Below, in pieces: positions 58,958-64,000 of a stretch of 64,000 nt of DNA. This DNA comes from Thermatribacter velox (GTDB lineage: Bacteria; Atribacterota; Atribacteria; Atribacterales; Thermatribacteraceae): contig NZ_CP121689.1 in assembly GCF_038396615.1 (NCBI RefSeq), positions 1,810,001-1,874,000 of the forward strand, read 5' to 3'. Position numbers and translations under genes: made by a program. Each line of letters opens with the position of its first letter. The stretch's first letter is position 1. The notes below the pieces were generated by a model. That model was not told where the DNA came from and searched no databases. It saw nothing but the letters and a program-made list of their open reading frames with translations.

Positions 58958-60067
58958 TCACTCATCATCAACCAAATTATCCGTAGCAGCAACCATTCTT
59001 TTTTGTCTGGCCAAACGCCGTCGATTTTGATAGGTAACGCTGAGATAATTGATTACCATCACCAGAATCAAAACAAAACCCCAGGTAAATTCTTTAAAGA
59101 AATTACTGAAACGAAGCATGTTAAAACCGCTGGAAAGGAACTGCAAGGAAAGAATGGCCAAAACCAATCCAGAAACTGTTCCAAAACCCCCGCTGGGATT
59201 CACCCCACCCAGGATTGATACTAAAACAGCCTGCAAAACGTAAGAAGTCCCGTAATCAGCCTTAGCAGAATTGGTACGAGCTATAACAATGATACCCGCC
59301 AGCCCAGCCAGAAACCCAGATATTAAATAGGTTTTCAAAAGCACTAAAGTATTGTTGATTCCAGAAAAACGAGCAGCAGTAGCGTTGGTTCCCAGCATAA
59401 AAACCTGAAAACCAAAAGCTGTCTTATTGAGGACTATTGCAAAAACTACAGCAACCGCTGCGAACAAAATCAAAGGTACAGGGAATATCCCTACCACACC
59501 GTTACCGATAAACAAAAATTGCTCCGGATATCCCAGCACCGCATAACCCTTGGTAATCACCATGGCAATACCCGTGTAAAGCTGCATGGTTCCCAGAGTA
59601 GCCAGAATAGGAGGAATACCCACCCTGGCCACGAGAAAACCATTAAAAAGGCCACACAAAATACCTGTACCAAGTGCAATAAGGATTGCTCCCATAATGA
59701 CCAGAGCAACCTGGCTTCCCCCTGTCCCCGGCGGCAAAGCAGTAGTCATCAACTTGGCAGCCAGAATACCTGCCAGATTGGCAGTTCCCACTACAGAAAG
59801 GTCTATTCCTCCTGTGAGCATGGTCAACATCATGGCAACTGACAGGACTCCCAACTCTGGAAACTGATAGGACATGGAGCGGAAATTGCGTAAAGTTAAA
59901 AAAGTATGAGGGCGTAAAAGGCCCATAACCAGAAAAATGGCCACCGCTATGAGCAGCAAACGCAAGATGTTGCTGTCTACCTTCAATGCACCAACTGAGA
60001 ATGCACCAGAATCCATTCTTCCAAACTTCGATGCTTTTTGTTGATTATTAACCGAGTTACTTTTCAT
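58958..60067 (-). CDS. Rbs-type sugar ABC permease, second subunit
   Basis: A 369-residue RbsC/AraH-type permease with about nine to ten helices, after a 40-residue hydrophilic N-terminus. Family segments are ELGVLSVAMMLTMLTGGIDLSVVGTANLAGIL, GLFNGFLVARVGIPPILATLGTMQLYTGIAMVIT and SILGGVNPSGGFGTVSGLVLAILSLQFLSSGFNML. With the permease at 60085 it forms a heterodimeric channel, as in autoinducer-2, rhamnose or similar importers where two permease genes are used. The ATG at 60067 has AAGGAG upstream. Roughly 290 bp separate it from the dehydrogenase operon; no clear terminator lies there. Confidence 0.92.
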   Translation of the reverse strand: MKSNSVNNQQKASKFGRMDSGAFSVGALKVDSNILRLLLIAVAIFLVMGLLRPHTFLTLRNFRSMSYQFPELGVLSVAMMLTMLTGGIDLSVVGTANLAGILAAKLMTTALPPGTGGSQVALVIMGAILIALGTGILCGLFNGFLVARVGIPPILATLGTMQLYTGIAMVITKGYAVLGYPEQFLFIGNGVVGIFPVPLILFAAVAVVFAIVLNKTAFGFQVFMLGTNATAARFSGINNTLVLLKTYLISGFLAGLAGIIVIARTNSAKADYGTSYVLQAVLVSILGGVNPSGGFGTVSGLVLAILSLQFLSSGFNMLRFSNFFKEFTWGFVLILVMVINYLSVTYQNRRRLARQKRMVAATDNLVDDE

Positions 60068-60084
60068 GACCGATCTTCTCCTTA

Positions 60085-61101
60085 TCAGCTTTCTTGAGTA
60101 TCAAGCAAACTGACGCGATGTGTTCGCCTGCTCCGCCAAGCAGTAAGACCAGTACCAAGTATGATTATGATGCCAACGACTGCAGTCTGCCAGTAAGAAG
60201 GAACACCCATCATGATGAGGCTGTTATTCATTATCACTACCAGGAAAACACCCAAAATGGAACCCAAAACTGTTCCATGTCCTCCCGTTATGCGAGCACC
60301 TCCCAGAACCACTGCCGCAATAACAGAAAGTTCTGTACCTACCAGGTCAAAAGGGCTGGCAGTGCGGATCAAAGAAGCGTGAACAACGCCAGCAACGCCC
60401 GCCAGAAAACCCACGTAACAATACACAAAAAACTGTATGAAAGCAATATTTAACCCAGCACGCTCAGCTGCTACCCTATCCCCTCCAAGGGCGTAAATGC
60501 CCCTACCCAGCATGGTGCGATTCAATATAAACCAGGTTATCGGAATAACCAACGCCAGAACGAAAACCGACACCGAAAGACCATTGGTTCCCCCAATCAT
60601 AGTTTTAACTGGAAAAAGTTCCATCCGTGAAAAACGTACCATGCCTGGAGGAAGAACGCTGATAATTTTGGTTCCTACGAAGGCCAGCAAGAAACCCCTG
60701 AACATATTGGATGTCCCCAAGGTTACAATAAGTGTTGGTAGCCTAAAAGAAGAAATAAGCACGGCGTTTATGAACCCGAGTAACGCGCCCAAACCACCAG
60801 AAATAATGAAAGCAGACAGGATAGACCCTTCAAAGCCAATACCCTTGAGATAACGAGTAGTAACGTACATAGCAAAAGCTGCTATAGCCGTAAAGGAAAT
60901 ATCAATTCCTCCCGAAACCAATACCATCAAAACTCCTACACCAAAGATCCCCATAACAACGCTGGAACGCAACATATCGTACAGGGTAGCCAGAGTAAAA
61001 AAATTAGGGTTAATTGCACCAATTATTAGAATCAAGCCCAGAATGATAAAAGCCAAAAAAAGCTCGTTTTTACTCAGGACTTTGTCAAAAAATTTACTCA
61101 T
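60085..61101 (-). CDS. Rbs-type sugar ABC permease, first subunit
   Basis: A 338-residue permease of the same family. MVLVSGGIDISFTAIAAFAMYVTTRYL, FINAVLISSFRLPTLIVTLGTSNMFRGFLLAF, VAAERAGLNIAFIQFFVYCYVGFLAGVAGVVHASLIRTASPFDLVGTELSVIAAVVLGGARITGGHGTVLGSILGVFLVVIMNN are visible diagnostic segments in order. The conserved VLGGARITGGHGTVLG loop is the ATPase-coupling region. Partner of the permease at 58958. The ATG at 61101 has GAGGAAA upstream. Confidence 0.92.
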   Translation of the reverse strand: MSKFFDKVLSKNELFLAFIILGLILIIGAINPNFFTLATLYDMLRSSVVMGIFGVGVLMVLVSGGIDISFTAIAAFAMYVTTRYLKGIGFEGSILSAFIISGGLGALLGFINAVLISSFRLPTLIVTLGTSNMFRGFLLAFVGTKIISVLPPGMVRFSRMELFPVKTMIGGTNGLSVSVFVLALVIPITWFILNRTMLGRGIYALGGDRVAAERAGLNIAFIQFFVYCYVGFLAGVAGVVHASLIRTASPFDLVGTELSVIAAVVLGGARITGGHGTVLGSILGVFLVVIMNNSLIMMGVPSYWQTAVVGIIIILGTGLTAWRSRRTHRVSLLDTQES

Positions 61102-61130
61102 TTTTCCTCATTTCCCTTCGTCTTGAAATT

Positions 61131-62666
61131 TCAAACGAAAGTTGGCGTCTTCTTAGTTTTTGTCTCCAGTCCTTCTTCACCAATCATCTTCTGGGTCAAC
61201 TCTTCCTCGGTAACCTGTTCACCAGAAAATTCTTCGACTATTCGCCCCCTCTTCATTAAAAGGATACGATTGCAATTCTGGACAACCTCTGGGATATCGT
61301 CCGAAATGATAATCACGCCCATGCCCTGTTGCGCCAGAGAACGGATAATCTGGTGGATATCGGATTTCGAACCTATGTCCACCCCAACGGTAGGACCGTT
61401 CAAAATCAAAAGTTTGGGCATGGTAGCCAGCCATTTAGCCAGAACTACCCTCTGCTGGTTGCCCCCAGAAAGGCTCTGTACTGGCAAATCCGGAGAGGGA
61501 GTCACAATTTTGAGGTCTTTTATCCAGCGCATTATCTGTTGATTCTTTTGAACAAGATCAATAATGCCCATTCTCTTTAACAAACGATAAATGACGCTCA
61601 CAACTATGTTGTTACCTATGGACTGAGGAAGAAAAAGCCCCTCAGTAAGTCTATCCTCGGGAACATAACCCATACCATGTCGAATAGCATCCTGCACACT
61701 GCGAATGCGAACTGGTTTTCCATCAAGATAAATGTTGCCCTCAGTAGCCGGTTGAAGACCAAACAAGGCCATGGCTAATTCAGTACGGCCCGAACCCAAA
61801 AGGCCAGTTATACCCAAAATCTCTCCCGGATAAAGCTCGAAGGAAACATCAGTAAAACTGCCCTTACAACCAAGACGTTCAACCCGTAATAAAGGTTCTC
61901 TGGTAGCGTCCGGCTTATATTGATAACGACTCTCTTTAATCTCGCGACCTGTCATGTAAAAAACCAATTTAGAGCGATCAAAGCTTGAGCGATCGCCGTC
62001 AGCCACATTACGTCCATTACGCAAAATGGTTACTTTTTCCGAAATCTCCAGAACTTCATCGAGCTTATGACTAACAAAGAGAATAGAAACTCCTTCTTGT
62101 TGCAATTGCTTTATCACCCGAAACAAGGAACGCACTTCTTTCCGGGTTAAAGCGGTGGTTGGCTCATCCATGATGATCAAACGTGCGTTATGCAAAAGAG
62201 CACGCGAAATCGCAATCAACTGTTTATCTGCAACCGAAAGCTCTTCCACCTTGCGGTCGAGAGGAATATTCACGTTGATGCTCTCCACAGCTTTTCGCGC
62301 AACATTATGTACCTCTTTCCAGTCCACTAAGCGTCTTCTTTTCTCAAGCAAGTAGTTGAAGGCGATATTTTCAGCCGCGGTAAGGTTGGGAAACAACGAG
62401 AAATCCTGATAAATAACCTGAATGCCTTCACGAATGGAATCGATAGGATGAAGTCTGAAAAACTTTTTGCCATTGATAATGATTTCTCCCTCATCGGGGG
62501 CCTCTGCTCCGGAAATGATCTTAATGAGAGTTGACTTACCAGAACCGTTCTCTCCTACTAAACAGCGAATTTCCGCCCGTCCAATCGTCAGGTTAACCTT
62601 TTTGAGAGCCTGCACCCCAGCAAAAGATTTACTTACATTCTTCACTACCAGGAATTCTTCACCCAT
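61131..62666 (-). CDS. Rbs-type sugar ABC ATPase with two nucleotide-binding domains
   Basis: A 511-residue RbsA/MglA-type duplicated ATPase. The first domain has Walker [15 protein letters not shown], signature [15 protein letters not shown] and Walker [12 protein letters not shown]. The second has the variant Walker [13 protein letters not shown] and a strong signature [17 protein letters not shown], with [22 protein letters not shown] where the catalytic Glu of Walker B is replaced (LNGPT), as is common in this family. It powers uptake through the two permeases. I use the ATG at 62666; an in-frame TTG at 62690 has no SD. Confidence 0.93.
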   Translation of the reverse strand: MGEEFLVVKNVSKSFAGVQALKKVNLTIGRAEIRCLVGENGSGKSTLIKIISGAEAPDEGEIIINGKKFFRLHPIDSIREGIQVIYQDFSLFPNLTAAENIAFNYLLEKRRRLVDWKEVHNVARKAVESINVNIPLDRKVEELSVADKQLIAISRALLHNARLIIMDEPTTALTRKEVRSLFRVIKQLQQEGVSILFVSHKLDEVLEISEKVTILRNGRNVADGDRSSFDRSKLVFYMTGREIKESRYQYKPDATREPLLRVERLGCKGSFTDVSFELYPGEILGITGLLGSGRTELAMALFGLQPATEGNIYLDGKPVRIRSVQDAIRHGMGYVPEDRLTEGLFLPQSIGNNIVVSVIYRLLKRMGIIDLVQKNQQIMRWIKDLKIVTPSPDLPVQSLSGGNQQRVVLAKWLATMPKLLILNGPTVGVDIGSKSDIHQIIRSLAQQGMGVIIISDDIPEVVQNCNRILLMKRGRIVEEFSGEQVTEEELTQKMIGEEGLETKTKKTPTFV

Positions 62667-62740
62667 AACCTCAAGGCTCCCTTCTTGCAACTTTTATTTT
62701 CGCTTCGAAAGTAAGCACACTGCTCCTGTCCTCGAAGAAA

Positions 62741-62773
62741 CAGGGGCTGGCAGTAAAACACTACCAACCCCTG
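62741..62773 (-). terminator. attenuating hairpin after the binding-protein gene
   Basis: On the minus strand CAGGGGTTGGTAG pairs with CTGCCAGCCCCTG (two G-U pairs) around a seven-base loop, followed by TTTCTTCG. It lies 15 nt after the stop of the binding-protein gene and before the ATPase gene. Such partial terminators, or 3'-end-protecting stems, commonly make the binding protein far more abundant than the membrane components. Confidence 0.65.
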
Positions 62774-62787
62774 CTGGAATTTACTCG

Positions 62788-63768
62788 TTAAAAATCATAC
62801 TGGTCCATGTTGTCTTTGGTTACAAAAACCCAGGCCTCGCCGTAGAGAACGCGTCCATCCATGCGAAGGTTGTTGTAGCCAGGAACTCCCAGGTCCATTC
62901 CATCGGTAACTTCCTTGCCTTCCAAAACCATAACTGCCAGCTTGTTCATAGCATACCCTGCATCGGCCGGATCCCAGAAACCAATAGCTTTGACTGCTCC
63001 GCTCTCCAGGTACTGTCCACAAAGGGATACCAGACTGGGACCAACTACCGCAATCTGGTCTTGCAAGCCAGCTTCTTCCACTGCCAGTCCACAACCAGGA
63101 GCCGCGGTGGAAGCTGCAGTTCTCACACCACGCAAATTGGGATAGGTTCGCAAGAGTTCCTTCATATTCTCGTAAGCACGGGTCTGGTCGTCGTAGTCCT
63201 CAAGGGGTGTTTCGGTTACCAGCTTCATTTTGGGATATTTTTCCTTCTGGCGCTCTACGCTTCCAGTAATCCACTCCATGTGGGTCTTGGAAGTAAGGCT
63301 GCCCACCATAGTGGCGTATTCTCCCTCTTCACCCATGTAGCTGGCCAGAATATCCATCAATTTGGCTCCAAAAGCGTAATTATCGAAAGCCTCGAGATCC
63401 CAGTGAGCATTCTGGATATTGGATGCTTCATGGGTAATAACCACAATATCCTCATCCATAGCTCTCTTCAAAACTGGTTCTACCGCTTCAGGGGAGAAGG
63501 GAACCACGCAGATAGCATCTACTCCCTGAGCAATCAAATCTTCAATGATTTGAACCTGCAGGGCGGCATCAGCACGAGGAGGACCCACCAGGAAAGCCTC
63601 ATGACCAGTATCGGCGGCGAATTTCTTAACACCTTCTCGCATGCGTTCAAACCAGGCGATACCATCAACCTTTACTACAGTAGCAATGGTATACTTCTTT
63701 GCCATTGCTGGAACAACCAGAATGGCTACCAACAAAACTACCATTAAGAAAAGAGTTAACTTCTTCAT
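62788..63768 (-). CDS. sugar ABC transporter substrate-binding protein, RbsB/LsrB class
   Basis: A 326-residue periplasmic-binding-protein-like 1 (type I) receptor. The signal peptide is MKKLTLFLMVVLLVAILVVPAMA, cleaved after AMA. The mature part opens KYTIATVVKVDGIAWFERMREGVKKFAADTG and has DLIAQGVDAICVVPFSPEAVEPVLKRAMDEDIVVITHEA, the fingerprint of rhamnose/AI-2/erythritol-type receptors. No lipobox is present. The sugar cannot be named; neighbours suggest a pentose, pentitol or tetritol. The ATG at 63768 has GAGGAGG six bases upstream. Confidence 0.92.
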   Translation of the reverse strand: MKKLTLFLMVVLLVAILVVPAMAKKYTIATVVKVDGIAWFERMREGVKKFAADTGHEAFLVGPPRADAALQVQIIEDLIAQGVDAICVVPFSPEAVEPVLKRAMDEDIVVITHEASNIQNAHWDLEAFDNYAFGAKLMDILASYMGEEGEYATMVGSLTSKTHMEWITGSVERQKEKYPKMKLVTETPLEDYDDQTRAYENMKELLRTYPNLRGVRTAASTAAPGCGLAVEEAGLQDQIAVVGPSLVSLCGQYLESGAVKAIGFWDPADAGYAMNKLAVMVLEGKEVTDGMDLGVPGYNNLRMDGRVLYGEAWVFVTKDNMDQYDF

Positions 63769-63862
63769 GTGCAACCTCCTCACTCAACTTTGATTTTGCA
63801 GTGATTGGTTCCGAGATAGGAAGCGAACCTATCCCAAAAAAGCTTTATTGCAAATTAATGAT

Positions 63863-63889
63863 TTAAAAACTCTTACTCCCTCCGTTCAT
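63863..63889 (-). CDS. leader mini-ORF upstream of the binding-protein gene
   Basis: An eight-codon reading frame, MNGGSKSF, in the 5' leader of the ABC importer transcript. It has the strongest SD in the neighbourhood (AAAGGAGGT, five bases before the ATG) and a TAA stop about 95 nt before the binding-protein ATG. Its codons show no attenuation-type repeat of one amino acid. A small stem GATAGG/CCTATC (63815-63832) lies between it and the gene. Expression is inferred only from the SD. Confidence 0.45.
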   Translation of the reverse strand: MNGGSKSF

Positions 63890-63940
63890 CTACCTCCTTT
63901 CTTTTAATATTTATGAAATTTTGTTTAAAAAATTTTGTTC

Positions 63941-63970
63941 ATTCTAACAGAACGATTTTGATTCTGTCAA
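63941..63970 (-). promoter_or_regulatory. promoter and operator of the ABC importer operon
   Basis: On the minus strand a perfect -35 TTGACA (63965-63970) and -10 TAGAAT (63941-63946, 5 of 6) are spaced 18 bases. The spacer contains the interrupted inverted repeat CAGAA-N9-TTCTG (63948-63966), the same design as at 58728-58757 although the sequence differs. The leader is about 165 nt. The last 30 bases to the window end show nothing further. Confidence 0.7.
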
Positions 63971-64000
63971 TTGGACAAAAAGCCTCAACCACAACGTGGG

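Noticed and set aside
62467-63747. 426-codon plus-strand open frame, the longest antisense frame of the window
   Set aside because: Lies opposite the ATPase and binding-protein genes, which have clear domains and SDs; the translated product resembles nothing.
1-64000. Mobile elements, CRISPR arrays, integrase or phage genes, defence systems
   Set aside because: No transposase, integrase, direct-repeat array or Cas/restriction motif seen on either strand.

Overview
ORGANISM. This is one continuous, very gene-dense bacterial contig. Adjacent genes overlap or nearly touch, and TTG/GTG starts are frequent and usually supported by a Shine-Dalgarno (SD) sequence. There is no tRNA, rRNA, insertion sequence, phage or CRISPR. 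The gene content points to a strict anaerobe living on sugars and polyols: class III ribonucleotide reductase (nrdD/nrdG), an HgdC-type activase set, an early-cobalt B12 pathway, a RACo-like corrinoid reductive activator, and hexulose-phosphate synthase/isomerase. My best guess is a thermophilic or anaerobic candidate-phylum lineage such as Atribacterota. That is an impression from protein flavour, not a computed placement.

LAYOUT. (1) 76-21189, minus strand: about 21 kb of unidirectional, mostly overlapping genes headed by a SorC-family sugar-responsive regulator with its own promoter and inverted-repeat operators. It encodes PfkB kinases, a mannitol-1-phosphate dehydrogenase homologue, two near-identical-architecture zinc polyol dehydrogenases, an SDR, three FGGY kinases, two TIM-barrel isomerases/epimerases and an MFS importer. 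It also encodes an acetoin-dehydrogenase-like complex (fused E1 alpha-beta, AcoX, E2, no E3), with HPF and a conserved unknown protein at the tail. (2) 21391-22964, minus: comF and mutM. (3) 23071-27187, plus: a structured leader and a four-gene ABC-2 cassette with two unrecognised envelope proteins. (4) 27261-34557, minus: rhomboid protease, DUF4234-like membrane protein, response-regulator diguanylate cyclase, a three-gene activase/HgdB-like set, M20 peptidase and GNAT. (5) 34609-44966, minus: a cobalamin riboswitch with terminator, then exported CbiK, a BtuCDF-like importer whose binding protein carries an SLH-like tail, and cbiC, D, ET, F, GH, L. (6) 45034-49305, plus: a nitrilase-family amidase, then nrdR-nrdD-nrdG behind paired NrdR-box-like sites. 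(7) 49312-53680, minus: RACo-like protein, DUF1015, HPS and PHI. (8) 53913-58667, minus: polyol dehydrogenase, cupin, second dehydrogenase, FGGY kinase, AraD-type epimerase/aldolase, behind a promoter with an operator-like palindrome. (9) 58958-64000, minus: an Rbs-type ABC importer with its promoter, a leader mini-ORF and a terminator-like hairpin after the binding-protein gene.

HOW IT WORKS TOGETHER. Regions 1, 8 and 9 form two regulated catabolic sets that import sugars or polyols, oxidise or isomerise them to ketoses, phosphorylate them and feed pentose- and fructose-phosphate pools. HPS/PHI interconverts hexulose and pentulose phosphates. The most unusual combination is an AcoX-bearing 2-oxoacid/acetoin-type complex inside a polyol operon, which may mark an undescribed route in which a sugar-derived acyloin or diketone is cleaved to an acyl-CoA. 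Other candidates for novelty are the four-gene ABC-2 envelope cassette, the SLH-tailed corrinoid-binding protein, and perfect 35-, 32- and 20-nt palindromes inside coding sequences.
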